Assembly: GCF_010093815.1 (NCBI RefSeq)
Contig: NW_022985561.1
Span: 1,058,045 to 1,122,044 of the forward strand
Source: Pseudovirgaria hyperparasitica
Lineage: Eukaryota > Ascomycota > Dothideomycetes > Acrospermales > Acrospermaceae
Length of the DNA: 64,000 bases
Direction: 5' to 3'
Shown here piece by piece: positions 44,603 to 55,767 of this stretch (positions are counted from its first letter, which is position 1; the number at the start of each line of letters is the position of its first letter). The translations under genes were made by a program, and so were the position numbers. Under the pieces are notes generated by a model. That model was not told where the DNA came from, did not search any database, and saw only the letters and a program-made list of their open reading frames with translations.

Positions 44603-44761
44603 AGAATGGTAAAGGCCTTGTACGAGTGGGACAGAGCATGAGCGGCATTGTGGTCTTAAAAATTTCTTCGCCTGTCTTTATCTGCAAATATGTCTCAGGA
44701 TATACCACATGATACCAACATTCTCATATGACCAGTGTACCATTCCACGCTCACGTCTTGG

Positions 44762-46089
44762 CTAATCACTATCCTCCATCAATGCTGCGAGTTCCGCTTC
44801 CTCTTCTTCCGTCATTAAGCCATCCTTGACCTCAGCACTCTTTTCTTTCTCAGCACCTTCTTTTTCCTCCTGCTCCCTCCTCTCCTCCTCTTTAGCTCTG
44901 GCAATATCTCCTTTCCCGATTCCCCACCATCTCACCGTTCCATCAATGCCCACACTCACGACACCCACCACCCCATCTTTTCGTGCAAACGCCAGCCCAA
45001 GAACCTCTTCCCAGTGACCCGAATACGTATACACGAGTTCCCCTGAGCTCTTGTCCCAGATTCGAACCTCCTCATCCCGACACGCCGTAACCACCACGCC
45101 CGCATCCCCATCCACAAGCACGGCACGCACAAAGTCAGGATGTGCGAGCACCGTATCGGCTTTCCACGCTGGCGTCGCCGTGCGGCTCAGACACAGTGTA
45201 GACTTATCCGCCGACGCCGTGTACAGGTCCGGCGGATCGTCAGCGTCGGTGTATGCGGGGAAATAGAGCTGCGTGATGCTCGTCTCGTGCACGAGGATCG
45301 GCTCCGTGGTGAGTTGCCGCGACGAAGAAGGGGTGATGCACCATTTGCGTATTTCGCGCGTTGAGTCGGAAGAGAACAGCGTCACACCGTCTTCATCGTC
45401 GTCCTTGGCATCACCATTCCCGACCCCTGTGCTCTCATGCGCAGCAGCTGTCGTGCTCGGATCGACGACCAGGCTCAGGATTCCCCTGGTATGCCCCTTC
45501 AGCGCGCTCACTGCTCTGTTTGCTTCGATGTCCCACACACGTATCACGGCGTCTGCCGCGCCTGTGATGAGCAATTCGGTGCCGTGCACCACGACGCATG
45601 TGACTGCCTTGACAAAGTCGCCGTGGCCGGTGTAGCGTGCAGTCTGCTTGCCAGAGACACACAACCAACTCCAAACCGATTTGTCCCAGCAACCAGCGAA
45701 GAGAGTTCGAGGTGTGCGAGTGCTAAGGGCGAGGCAATTCAGGGGGGCGACTGGGCCTGTGTATGTGCGGTTGATCTTGCCGGTCTGTTTGCGTTGCGGT
45801 TAGCATTCGTTCGCGTGTTCAATGCCTACGCAATAGCCAGGATAGCAATTCGAAGAATAGAATCAGAGGCCCTACGCACTTCAATATTCACTCTTCTTAC
45901 ACAGCCCGCAGCCTCGGCGACGTAGACATAGCGGTCGTCGTCTGGGTCGGAGATGACGGCGAGGAGCTTAGACTGTAGCTTGATTGGGGAGCCATTTTTG
46001 TTGTTTCTCTTGTTGGCTTTGCGTGCTGCGTCTTCAATGGAGTCTGTGGTTTGGAAGAAGTTGTCTGGGTTGGATGTAAAGCTCGTCAT
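44762..46089 (-). CDS. WD40-repeat protein
   Basis: A 410-residue protein with exons in coding order 46089-45880 and 45784-44762. WD repeats are visible as LFAGCWDKSVWSW, LLITGAADAVIRVWDIE, a TLFSSDSTREIRKW unit, a DLYTASADKSTLCL unit, VVVTACRDEEVRIWDK and VVSVGIDGTVRWWGI. They suggest one seven-bladed propeller with some weak blades. The C-terminal 50 residues are a charged helix (AKEEERREQEEKEGAEKE) followed by the acidic end MTEEEEAELAALMEDSD. The N-terminus is short and basic (AARKANKRNNKNGS). Likely a soluble scaffold. I cannot assign a complex. The 95-bp intron is long for this window. Confidence 0.83.
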
Positions 46090-46691
46090 GACGATAAATC
46101 TTGTCTCAGGATGTTGTGGTAAAGCTCGAAGTCTTGGTGGGGGTGGGGTTGAAATGCAGGGTCTAATTGCCTATGGCTATCAATCAATCCATCGTGTCGT
46201 CGAAATATCCACTTCGGACCAAGGACGGACGGACTGTACTCCTCAATACAAGCACCGATCTCACTCGCACAGGGATTTGTGGAACTTGGGAAATATTGTA
46301 TGGTATGTCTGGCATTAACATGTTCCGCGCAAGAAAATGGACGTAATGAGAGCCAACTATAGCAAAAGACCAGACAGACTCGCTTTCCCCATAATCGCCA
46401 ATAGAAAGCCCGTTGTGATAAGTAAGATGTACCTAGAGCATTTGTAGGACCAGTCGGTGGCCATCCTGTCTTCAAAGTTTTCGTCAATTTGCAAAGTATC
46501 TTATTAGAACTGCGCGAGGAAGTGTGTTAACCTGTCGAACTCCGCAAGCAATCCAATACACGAAAGGATGTCCCACCCGGTCTACCATGCAAGAGAACTG
46601 TAGAATGCTGGACCAAACGTGCGTATGAGGACATACCCATGGCTTATATACCCCGCGCCTTCCCAGAATTCGTCACGGTACTGTTCTGTTT
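46090..46691. other. Intergenic between WD40 start and YPT1 end
   Basis: About 600 bases. Frames here show no motif; nothing else recognised. Confidence 0.5.
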
Positions 46692-47594
46692 CTAACAGCA
46701 ACCTCCAGCGGAGCCAGATTGCACGCCCTGACCTTGTCCGATAGGAACGCTTGGCTTGTTGTTCACCTGAGTGGTTCCCATGCGCTCTTTGATCTGGCGG
46801 GCCATGGTCAGGAATGCTTGCTCAACGTTTGTGGCGCTCTTAGCGGAGGTCTCAAGGAAAGGAATGCCAAGGCTGTCCGCGAATTCCTGTATGGAGGTCA
46901 GCTCTGTCTCAAGGCGGAGTAGGAACATAGCGTCTTACCTTCGCGACTGTGTACTCGACAACCTTCTTGTCTGCCATATCGGACTTGTTGCCAACAAGAA
47001 GCTTGTTAACCCCCTCGGTAGCATATCTGTCAATCTCTTGCAGCCACTGCTTGACGTTGTTGAAGGAGTCCATGTCCGTGACGTCGTAGACGACGCAAAT
47101 GCCGTGAGCACCGCGGTAGTATGAGGATGTGATGGTACGGAAGCGCTCTTGACCGGCGGTATCCCACTGTAGACTGATTAGCTATGCGATAGCAACACAT
47201 CCGCCCCGACAGGTCGACTCACGATCTGTAACTTCACAGTCTTGCCATCGAGTTCGATCGTGCGAATTTTCTGAGTGATGTTAGTCCCTCTGTGTCAAGC
47301 CTAGGGCAAAAGCCTACAAAGTCCACGCCGATGGTAGAGATGTAACTCTCCGTGTACGTATCATCAGCAAAACGGAGGAGGAGACAAGACTTTCCGACAC
47401 CAGAGTCACCGATCAGCAGAAGCTTGAAAAGGTAGTCGTATCTGTGGGTGAATGTGTCAGTGGATACGCCGATGAGCGTTTCGCGTGTATTGGCGTATTA
47501 TAGAACTCTGCATGATATATAAGTTAGCCTGTGATCGATACATAGCACTGTCAGCTGGTGTTCTGGAAAAGGCGACCTACCACTCAGGATTCAT
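46692..47594 (-). CDS. YPT1: YPT1/Rab1 small GTPase
   Basis: A complete 201-residue Rab1 orthologue in five exons; coding order 47594-47584, 47441-47318, 47270-47223, 47166-46939 and 46886-46692. The first exon is 11 bases, and only a donor inside the GAG codon restores [18 protein letters not shown]; other donors make a stop. Motifs: GDSGVGKS (P-loop), TIGVDFKIRTIEL (effector loop), [32 protein letters not shown], and the C-terminal CC for double geranylgeranylation. Rab1 acts in ER-to-Golgi transport and autophagy, upstream of tethers such as COG, whose subunit 1 is also in this window (20 kb away, probably coincidence). Confidence 0.97.
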
Positions 47595-48582
47595 GATGAC
47601 GGTGGAAATGTGCAGTGAGGTAGAGGGGATAGCCTGCAGAAGGATGGATAGCAGGTATAAGAAGGTGTAGGCGGTGTGTTGTGTGAAGGCGTATAGAAAG
47701 CGAGGCTCCTCTTAGGACTTGGTGGTGGTGGTGGTGTTGCGGTGCGCCTGCCGGCCGTCCACTCCTGTGAGGTCCATGCTGACTCCTGTCCGCTGACGTA
47801 ATCCGTTATGCTCGAAACCGGTGTCACTCTTGGCACTCATTTTGCGCAGCATTTCCTACATCTTATAACCCTGATGAGTTAATTTCTCTAGATGCGTATA
47901 TCTTTGGTAGAGAAGATTTCAAAGATTATTCTATATAATTCCCCCTGGAGCCATTTATTCTAGCTTACATCAATCGCAAGAAAAGATATGTATTTTATGA
48001 AAATATATCGAGTATCGTTTATTAAACCTATTCTATAGCAACAAACCTATATAGCTGCATTCAGTTTGTGGGATCATACATATATTTATATCTGGTTTAT
48101 ATATATAAGAAGCTCTAATTAAGGTATAATCGGAAGACACGTTGGATGCCAAGAGTGCCAGCTGTTCCGAGCCCAACAAACCGAACCCAGTATCTACGGT
48201 TTATTCACATGGCACTATCAAGGGCTGTAGACAAAGTGAGGATCACTTGACACACGGAGTCCTAATTTACAGACGCATTGTCTGCCGAGTCTAGTATGTG
48301 AAGGCTATGACATCTGGCACGTGTGAGGATGAGGATGCCGGTACATGCTGGTGACCATCACTAGCGGCGCAGTCACGGCAATGTCTCACTGAGATGTCGC
48401 GATCACCAGGTTCATAGTATGAGTGGATTTTGCAACTATGTATAGTCCTCTATTATGACGCCTTGCTTGTGAAAAGCAAATATTCGTAAGGATGCCTACC
48501 AGGGTTTCGACCCGAAGTACATGTTAATATGAACAAGAAAGATATACTGGATAGATCTAGACCAGGCAGTAGTTTGGTGCAT
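47595..48582. other. Intergenic upstream of YPT1, with A+T-rich part
   Basis: Nearly 1 kb. A (GGT)n run lies near 47724-47736, and a TA-rich stretch at about 47870-48130 resembles degraded repeat DNA but shows no ends. No RNA gene recognised. Confidence 0.5.
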
Positions 48583-49829
48583 CTACATTACTTTTCCGAA
48601 AGCTGGAATCAGAGTCTGAGCAAGCCAGAAGGAGAAGACAAGCTTAGGTCCTGTCATTAGAAGCTTGGGGGTCAGGCCCTTGAAAAAGCTAGTGAAGCCT
48701 TCGTTCTTTGCCATGTTAGAAATGATCCGGAATCCGCTCTCAGGGTTTTCAAAGTTCCGGTTTTGGATTCGGGTCTTGACGACATCAAGAGGAGCGGACA
48801 CAAGGAGAGAGGCGCTGGCACCCGCGATCGATGCGACAAAATTCTGTAGCCACGAGGCACTGTTGTAGTCTTCAAGTTTGTATAGGTATTGTTTTGCGGC
48901 AGCGGAGCCTCCAAAGAGCTAATATGGGTCAGTGGGTAGGCATCAAGAACGCCTTCAGCACAACATACCGCGAACGATCCAGGAGCGTTCCTTGCTGCTG
49001 TCCAGCCCCAACCCCGGTATAGGGCAAAACCTTCGTCTCCAATAATGCGAAGGAAGCCACGATTTCGGAACGCTTCAGGGTTAGTCTGTCGCTTGATTTT
49101 GAGTACATCTAATGGCAGAAGGACAATCTCTCCAATCCCAATGAGACTAGATACCTGTGTCAGTGTATGGGTGTTTCGAAGGATATGCTGCATCTAACCT
49201 TCCTGCCGTCGCGTGCATGATGGCTTTTCCGTTGCCCTTGCCAAATGCGTTGTCAAATTTGTCGCCATGGTTCTTAGCGAGATAATCTCGAGCAATCGGC
49301 TGTCCACCGTACTTGTATATTCTTTGAAGCACCTGCAAACATCAGCTCCGGACTTGTACAAACATCGCAGGGCACACCTTGTATGCAGCTGCATATCCCA
49401 AGCCGGGGAAGAGTGAGATGAAGCGTTGGGGAATCGATGCGGAGGCTTTGTCTTTGAAGATGACGGAGTTAAGTTGTGATGCAGATATGATCTATTGAAT
49501 GAGGTCAGCAGACCCAGGAAGCCACTTGTACTGTGCTGGTTTACCTTTCCATGGTTACTCATCAACCTCTTCGCGGTGGTATCGACCTATCCCATAATGT
49601 CAGAACCCTTCTTGGCGGTAATTCGTAATGCGCACCGGGTGAAAGATCGCAAGCTCAGCGATACCGGCGGTACCTGTGATCCGTTAGCACCTGTCCTTGT
49701 ACGAGGGCAGTATGGCTGACCGGCACCAACGAATCTCGCGGTATTAGATTCTCGCTTGAATTCCTTGACGGCAGAGCCAGCAATGGCTTCACTGGCCTTC
49801 TTGGCCGCTTCTTCTGCGGAAGGAGCCAT
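48583..49829 (-). CDS. GGC1: Mitochondrial GTP/GDP carrier GGC1
   Basis: A 316-residue mitochondrial carrier in seven exons; coding order 49829-49721, 49673-49636, 49586-49545, 49491-49378, 49332-49199, 49146-48969 and 48918-48583. Three carrier repeats show FHPVDTTAKRL, LPLDVLKIKRQ and APLDVVKTRIQ. Sequence around LFPGLGYAAAYKVLQRIYKYGGQP and RNRGFLRIIGDEGFALYRGW matches the Ggc1/Yhm1 branch, which exchanges GTP and GDP across the inner mitochondrial membrane and affects iron balance. Six transmembrane helices are expected from the family. Exons of 38 and 42 bases are unusually small but both keep the frame and fit the carrier fold. Confidence 0.93.
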
Positions 49830-50335
49830 AACAGCTATGAAGGGGTCGAGAGGCGGGTTAAATGGTGTAAATTGAGATCTTGATGGTGGTGGTCGCGAGC
49901 ACTTAAGAGAGAAGTAGAGGTTGGGGGAGTAGCTGCTATTAAAGACGAAAAAGGGTTGTAGTGATCAATGGCATTGCCTTCGTGTCCGAATGTCAAGGAT
50001 AACTTTTTTGTTCCGTTTCGCGGCGCGCATGGGCCGAGCGGAGCTGTGGTCAGAGCTCCTGCGCTAGTGTCCATGAACGTTCTGGTGTTTGGAAGCTACA
50101 TGCATCGTATCACTTGCGCCAAGCCTTGTTTTCTCTTACACTGCGGAAGCATAGTTTCATCTATTGGGAAAAGTCGATATTTGCTTCATTCTACACGTCC
50201 AGAAAGCCCGCATAGTCCATGAAAGTATCGATGTATCTTTGCATTATCATATATATGATGAATAAGATGAAGTCTGTCTAGCACAAGGATTTACGTCCGT
50301 TGTGCAATAAGTCGTTTCTTCGTCGGTGGTCATGA
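49830..50335. other. Intergenic between F-box/LRR 3' end and GGC1 promoter
   Basis: About 500 bases. No gene, tRNA or repeat recognised. Confidence 0.5.
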
Positions 50336-52564
50336 CTACCAAGCATAACCAGCGTCATTGAACTCATTAGGACTATTCTCATCCCAATCCTCGTCGCCAC
50401 TGATCTCAGCATCCAGAAAATCCTCCTCATGGAATATCTCCTCACGGGGACGAATGTTGTCGATAACCACGTCAACAACAGTACAGAGACCTTGGATGAA
50501 GTCTTCCTCTCGTGGAGCTGATTCTTTCTCGTCTTCCGAATCATTTGATTGGACGAGGGGCTCTGCTGCTGCTGTTCGCGGTCGAAGTCGACGTTTGGTT
50601 GAATACTGTTCTCGGACTCGACGAAGAATCGGAACATCACTATCACTGTCCACAACAGATGAATGGTTCTGCCCGCCGGGTGTGACCTGCACATGACTGA
50701 TTCGCTTTGTGTTGCTGGATTGGCGAGGAGTATTGGGGCCATCTCGAGCGACGCTGGCCTTTGTACCGATATGAACCTGTTTCCATTCGCGAAAGGCGCG
50801 AAGGGATATAAGGTGAGCAGATGGAGGATCTGGTCGTGCGAGGAATACTCGCTGCATCCGCGCGACCCACTCGTCTCGTAAGCGTGCTCGGTCTCGCCAG
50901 CTGATGTCCAGAATGCCAGTCGCTTTGAGGATCAATGTCCGTAGATTTGGCAATTGCGCCGCAGAATCTACTAATGACTCGAAAAATGTCTCCGCCGCTT
51001 CGGTTGTCCATTTTCGAAGATATATCATGTCAAGATACTGCAGAGTTGATGGCCAAGTAGGTCTATTCTTAGGACTGAGAAGCTCGTCATACTTTGGATC
51101 GGCATCGTTAGATGTCGTGAAGGTGCTATAGTAGTTCAAGTCCATAGTCAAACTTTCAAGAACTGGGCACGACGTCTTCAAGTTCGAGAGAAATGACAAA
51201 TTCAGGGCTTGATTGTGGTTAAGCGTGAGCTCTTTCAAATTGCCGCCATGTGTGTCGAGGAAGATCTGTAGTGTCTCGGCCGTGAGCTCCAGGCAGTTCG
51301 TCAGATTTAGACTGGAGAGGACCTTTGGCAACACAGCCAAGAATGGGCCATCGATCAGAGTACAAGACTCGAATGCAAGGCCACGCAGTTTGGGTAGTAC
51401 GGACAATGCCGATGCCATAGCCTCGCTGCGTGTAGGTGCTTGCTCACCTTCCTCCATCGACCCGCCCCGTTCCTCTATAGTAAAATTGGAGAAAGTAACA
51501 TGACATACGGATTGGAAAGGTGTGGTTTGATGCAAATCTGCCATCCATGCAGGGGTTTGGTCGGTCCACAATAACAATGCGTTCCATCTCCAACTCTTCA
51601 GGTGAACCTCATTGCGCTGCATAGCGCTGAACATGGCATCTGGATAGTGCCATCGGACAGACTTCCGCCGCCGATATGGAGGCTTATCACCCGGATCGAA
51701 GATGTCCAGCGCATTGAGTTGTGGTAAGCTTGACACAAGCCCTGATAAGTCAAAAATTCCACCCTGCGGAGAATTGTAGTTCATCATGTTGGTAGAATCC
51801 AATTCCAGACGTTGAACTTTAACATTGTAATTATACAAACGGCCTTCTGTGGGTTCGAGAAGGGTACTCAGCAGCTTCATATGCTGAGATTTGGTGAGCG
51901 TAGTTACAGGGGGACATCGGTATAAAGCTGTGAGAGCAGGTTCTAGGAAATTTTGATGCAGTCTCGCCACATTCAGGAGCCATGTAGTGTTCTCACTTAT
52001 CGGATATGATGCATATACAAAGACTTGTAAAAGAATATGATAGGGTAGTTCTGTCCACGCAGGTATTATACCATCACTAATTATTTTAGACGACGGATAT
52101 TCTTTCTGCAAGTCTTTTGCAGATGATTTGGCGGAGCCTCTTATGTTATTTGTGTTCCGACTTGCACGTTTCGACCGCGAAGCAGTATTCTGCGACGAAG
52201 ACTTTTGAGGAGAGGTTCTCAGTCGGGGTTTGTTGTGGACTCTAGATCCTTTTGCCCGTGGCTGGTCTATGGGGCTAACATGGACGGGTGCGAAGTCCAA
52301 GTCATCATCAAGATCGGAGCTTGGCTCACGGTATGATGGTCGACTGCTACCAGGTCTCCTGAGCGCATGAGTTCTGCGGGTTCGGGTCGATGAGACCTGG
52401 GAAGAAGGCTTAGAACCCTTCCGCGAGGACCGACGGGGAGACGGGTCGATGTCGCTGCTGTCGGATCTTTCAGATGTACGATTTGAACCGAAACTATGCT
52501 CATCTTCCGGACTGGATTCGCGATAGGAGACTTGTGGTCGTTTGCGCTTCAAGGTAGGTACCAT
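50336..52564 (-). CDS. F-box/leucine-rich-repeat protein
   Basis: An intronless 742-residue protein. The first 160 residues are basic, Ser/Arg/Lys-rich and disordered with nuclear-signal-like clusters (KRASRNTNN, RRSSRKGSK). An F-box lies at about 168-215 (WTELPYHILLQVFVYAS ... LLNVARLHQNFLEPALTALYRC). LRR-like units follow: LSGLVSSLPQLNALDIFD, LSVLPKLRGLAFESCTLID, LPKVLSSLNLTNCLELTAE, GGNLKELTLNHNQALNLSF and CPVLESLTMDLN. The C-terminal 130 residues are acidic and charged (DAEISGDEDWDEN). Family role: substrate receptor in SCF ubiquitin ligases; substrates are unknown. It is a third ubiquitin-related gene in the window. Confidence 0.88.
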   Translation of the reverse strand: MVPTLKRKRPQVSYRESSPEDEHSFGSNRTSERSDSSDIDPSPRRSSRKGSKPSSQVSSTRTRRTHALRRPGSSRPSYREPSSDLDDDLDFAPVHVSPIDQPRAKGSRVHNKPRLRTSPQKSSSQNTASRSKRASRNTNNIRGSAKSSAKDLQKEYPSSKIISDGIIPAWTELPYHILLQVFVYASYPISENTTWLLNVARLHQNFLEPALTALYRCPPVTTLTKSQHMKLLSTLLEPTEGRLYNYNVKVQRLELDSTNMMNYNSPQGGIFDLSGLVSSLPQLNALDIFDPGDKPPYRRRKSVRWHYPDAMFSAMQRNEVHLKSWRWNALLLWTDQTPAWMADLHQTTPFQSVCHVTFSNFTIEERGGSMEEGEQAPTRSEAMASALSVLPKLRGLAFESCTLIDGPFLAVLPKVLSSLNLTNCLELTAETLQIFLDTHGGNLKELTLNHNQALNLSFLSNLKTSCPVLESLTMDLNYYSTFTTSNDADPKYDELLSPKNRPTWPSTLQYLDMIYLRKWTTEAAETFFESLVDSAAQLPNLRTLILKATGILDISWRDRARLRDEWVARMQRVFLARPDPPSAHLISLRAFREWKQVHIGTKASVARDGPNTPRQSSNTKRISHVQVTPGGQNHSSVVDSDSDVPILRRVREQYSTKRRLRPRTAAAEPLVQSNDSEDEKESAPREEDFIQGLCTVVDVVIDNIRPREEIFHEEDFLDAEISGDEDWDENSPNEFNDAGYAW

Positions 52565-53297
52565 TAGGACAGCTTCGAATTTACGGCAATCTGCCTGGCG
52601 ATGACGATGGAGGTTGAGACGAATGAAGCCGAGTAGCCTGCTTGATAAGCAAAGAGGCTGATGAACACGCCGAACAGCAACGGATTTTAAGAAGACGATG
52701 AGAAGAGCAAAGCGAGAAGAACAAAGTGGTTGAATGAAGCGTATTCACTTCCAGTCAAGCGCAGGTTCAATATGTGAATGCCAATGCCGTCACTCCACCT
52801 TGGCTTCGGCTGGCGAATGTGGATCCTTACTTAGGGTAAAAACCCCCACGTCAAACCTACCCCCGCAAACCGTGAAAATGCCAAGCATATGAAACAATGC
52901 AGTAGTTTGGGCCCAGGTTATACTTCTTGTATACCGCTATATGTTAGGGCTTTGGTACTCTTTTCTTTCCGCTCTACATTCGAATTCCAATCTTACTTTA
53001 TATCTACTGCTTTATAAGAAAAAGAGAAGACACTCTGTAGTGTACGAGAGCCACGAGTAGCAGGTCTTAGGATCTGGAATAATTACCCGACTTAGGTAAT
53101 AATACAGTAAGTCAGGCACCCCTAAGGTTCAACTTCGCTCTCACTTGTTCTTCATAACATATGCATCCACCATTTAGATTTGATTATATGTTTCTTCTTT
53201 CTTTCTTCCAAAAGAGCCTCGTGGATATCCCCAACCCATGGAACGCTGTTCGGAGGTACAACTTCCATCATAACGAACTAGACTACCTCATTCTCGC
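52565..53297. promoter_or_regulatory. Divergent intergenic region, F-box/LRR and TAP-like genes
   Basis: About 730 bases hold both promoters. A pyrimidine tract (about 53189-53207) precedes the rightward gene, a usual feature of fungal promoters. No specific site was assigned. Confidence 0.45.
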
Positions 53298-55262
53298 ATG
53301 AAGACAGTGAAGATGGGACAGGTTGAGATTGCCCCTGGTCCGCCTCGTCAAATGGCCGTACACCATCGACTTTTCTGGGGTGTAGTTATTGCAGCGATCT
53401 TCTTCTATGCAGCAGTGCCCCAGCCATGGCGAGACTTGATATCTCCGTTGAATCTCCAAAATCATAAGTCAAAGCAATCTCCATATGGGCGTTTTCCGCG
53501 ATTCAACGATGCATTTCATTTCGTACCCTGTACCAACACATCTGTCCTACCCGACCTCGATGACGCCAACCCAGAAAAGTCATGGGCAAGTACATTCAAT
53601 CCAAATCCGATCCACTGGAGCTGGGGTCCTATCGCTACAAGAGGCACTCCCGAAACCGGTATCAAAGGTTACAGGGATCCGTTCGCAGGTCGTGGCATCT
53701 ATCTCTGCGGATATCTAGATCTGCCAATGGACTACACGAACGCGTCTGATCAACGAATCGTGCGTCTAGCAGTCACGAAGTACCAAGTCTCTGGACTCGC
53801 TCGCACCGGCTCACCACCCACCAAGTCAGGCCAGAAGAGTGCACGTACTCTTGTCATCGAACCTGGCGGACCAGGTGGTAGTGGGACAAGCTATGCATGG
53901 CATGCCGCTGAGAATCTGACGCAGCGCTTATCTTTCGGACAGTATGATGTTCTAGGATGGGACCCACGAGGTGTAAATGCCTCTCTTCCATCAGTCTCTT
54001 GTTTCCCCTATGACTCAGAACGCGATCGGTGGTCGCTCCTCGGAGGCACGTATCGCGAGACGGCGAGTTCGCCAGATTCACAATTGGCCATAGCAGATGC
54101 GATGAATGAAGCTGTTTTGAATGCCTGTCGTGAGAAATATGGCGACTTTGCGCGCTTTGTGAGCACAGCATTTGTTGCACGGGATATGGAAGAGATCAGA
54201 AAGGCGCTTCGCGAAGACGATTTGACGGCGTATCTGGTCAGTTACGGGACCGGAATTGGACAGACCTATGCGAACATGTTCCCTGAGAGTGTTGGGCGCA
54301 TTGTCATGGACGGCATGGAGTATGTCCGAGACCATCGTTTGCTCGGTGGATTTGGATGGACAGCTCTCGACAATTCCACAAACGCTTGGCACGACGGCTT
54401 CCTAGGCGAGTGTTTGGATGCAGGTCCTGATCAGTGTGCACTGGCTCAGGCCAAGAGCAAAGAAGTTGTATCAGTAGACAGCTTGGAAAAACGGATGACA
54501 AGCCTAATTTCTTCTCTTCTCTCCCGGCCAGCAGTTGGCTACACTGCCCTTGCCGGTCCGTCGCTAATCACCTACTCGTCGCTCATCGACCTTATCTACA
54601 TGTCTATGTACAACGCTTTTACGTGGCCAGAACTTGCGCAACTGCTTTCCGACCTTGAAGACGGCAATTCCACCCTCGTAGCCAAGGCTCTGGAATCCAA
54701 AAGATGGACATACAATCCCACACACCCCTTACCTCCACACCCGCTATCCGAAGAGTTAGGGATACTCGTCATATGCGCCGATTCCTACGATGCCCCGCAG
54801 CCAGAGAACCTCGACTGGTGGGGTGACTTGTGGCATAACATGACAACACAGAACTGGATAGCTGGAAACTCACGTTTCTTCGACGTTCTACCCTGTCGAC
54901 AGTTCAAAAATCTCTGGGAGGCCCCAGCGGAGCTATATCGTGGCGACCTGAACCATACCCTGAAACACCCTGTTCTACTCATCTCGGAGACATACGATCC
55001 CGCTACGCCTCTGCGCAATGGACGCAGGCTGCTTGCTGAGATGGGTCGAAATGCGCGGATGGTTGTTCATCACGGGTATGGACATTCGTCTAGAGACTCG
55101 TCCAACTGCACGGATGATATTGCGAGGACGTATCTACTACACGGCAGACTTCCAGAAGAGCAAGAGACAAATTGCTACGCAAACGAAAAGCCGTATCGCT
55201 ATAAGCTTAGTTCATCGATGTTGCAATCGATCAGCATGTATAGTAACGGTGCATTATTCTAG
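53298..55262 (+). CDS. Membrane-anchored TAP-like alpha/beta hydrolase
   Basis: An intronless 654-residue alpha/beta hydrolase of the tripeptidyl-aminopeptidase (TAP-like) group. A single N-terminal hydrophobic segment (LFWGVVIAAIFFYAAVPQPW, about residues 28-47) suggests a type II anchor. Conserved parts: EPGGPGGSGTSYAWHAAENL (oxyanion loop), YDVLGWDPRGVNAS, SYGTGIGQTYANMFPE (nucleophile elbow), LISETYDPATPLRNGRRL (Asp) and HHGYGHSSRD (His). The serine elbow reads L-V-S-Y-G rather than G-x-S-Y-G. Several N-x-S/T sites (NASD, NLT, NSTN) fit a lumenal or extracellular catalytic part. Substrates are probably peptides or esters. Confidence 0.87.
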   Translation: MKTVKMGQVEIAPGPPRQMAVHHRLFWGVVIAAIFFYAAVPQPWRDLISPLNLQNHKSKQSPYGRFPRFNDAFHFVPCTNTSVLPDLDDANPEKSWASTFNPNPIHWSWGPIATRGTPETGIKGYRDPFAGRGIYLCGYLDLPMDYTNASDQRIVRLAVTKYQVSGLARTGSPPTKSGQKSARTLVIEPGGPGGSGTSYAWHAAENLTQRLSFGQYDVLGWDPRGVNASLPSVSCFPYDSERDRWSLLGGTYRETASSPDSQLAIADAMNEAVLNACREKYGDFARFVSTAFVARDMEEIRKALREDDLTAYLVSYGTGIGQTYANMFPESVGRIVMDGMEYVRDHRLLGGFGWTALDNSTNAWHDGFLGECLDAGPDQCALAQAKSKEVVSVDSLEKRMTSLISSLLSRPAVGYTALAGPSLITYSSLIDLIYMSMYNAFTWPELAQLLSDLEDGNSTLVAKALESKRWTYNPTHPLPPHPLSEELGILVICADSYDAPQPENLDWWGDLWHNMTTQNWIAGNSRFFDVLPCRQFKNLWEAPAELYRGDLNHTLKHPVLLISETYDPATPLRNGRRLLAEMGRNARMVVHHGYGHSSRDSSNCTDDIARTYLLHGRLPEEQETNCYANEKPYRYKLSSSMLQSISMYSNGALF

Positions 55263-55767
55263 CAATACTTTCGGCATCTAATTTACTCTAAAGCATTGCG
55301 CTAGTAGTGTTGTAGTGTTTTCCATTCCATGCAGGGGTTATACATGTTCTACGTCTATGAAAATTTGAACGCTCGCTGGTATCACTTCAAAGTGCAAGTT
55401 TAGGATTGGGCGCCCTGAAGATCCTTCGTTATTTGACCAACGCCTACTCTGGGACTTGATTTCCAGTCATAAACACTGGACAACATACCGGCAGTCTGGC
55501 AGATTTGGTTCTGCCGAGACTCTTCACAGCGTGACTCTGACCACACATTCGGCGATAGTCTAGGTATAAAAGGATATAGTGGAATTAAAGTAAATCAGAA
55601 CCAGAATGATTCAGGATTCAATATAATGCTACATGACCAATAGCTGAGTTTCATTGAACTAGAATGGACAATCAACACTGACAGTAACCACAAATTCTGT
55701 CTAGCTATCATGGCGTTATGATGGTTCAGCTGACCCGCTACAGAAATTCAAGATTACATATTTGCTC
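55263..55767. other. Intergenic between convergent hydrolase and P450
   Basis: About 500 bases of 3' flanks. Nothing recognised. Confidence 0.5.

Noticed and set aside
47870-48130. TA-rich stretch as a transposon relic
   Set aside because: No inverted or direct ends and no coding trace; may be ordinary A+T-rich spacer.
48495-48520. GGGTTTCGACCC resembling a tRNA T-arm
   Set aside because: The loop has the wrong length, and no acceptor stem pairs around it.
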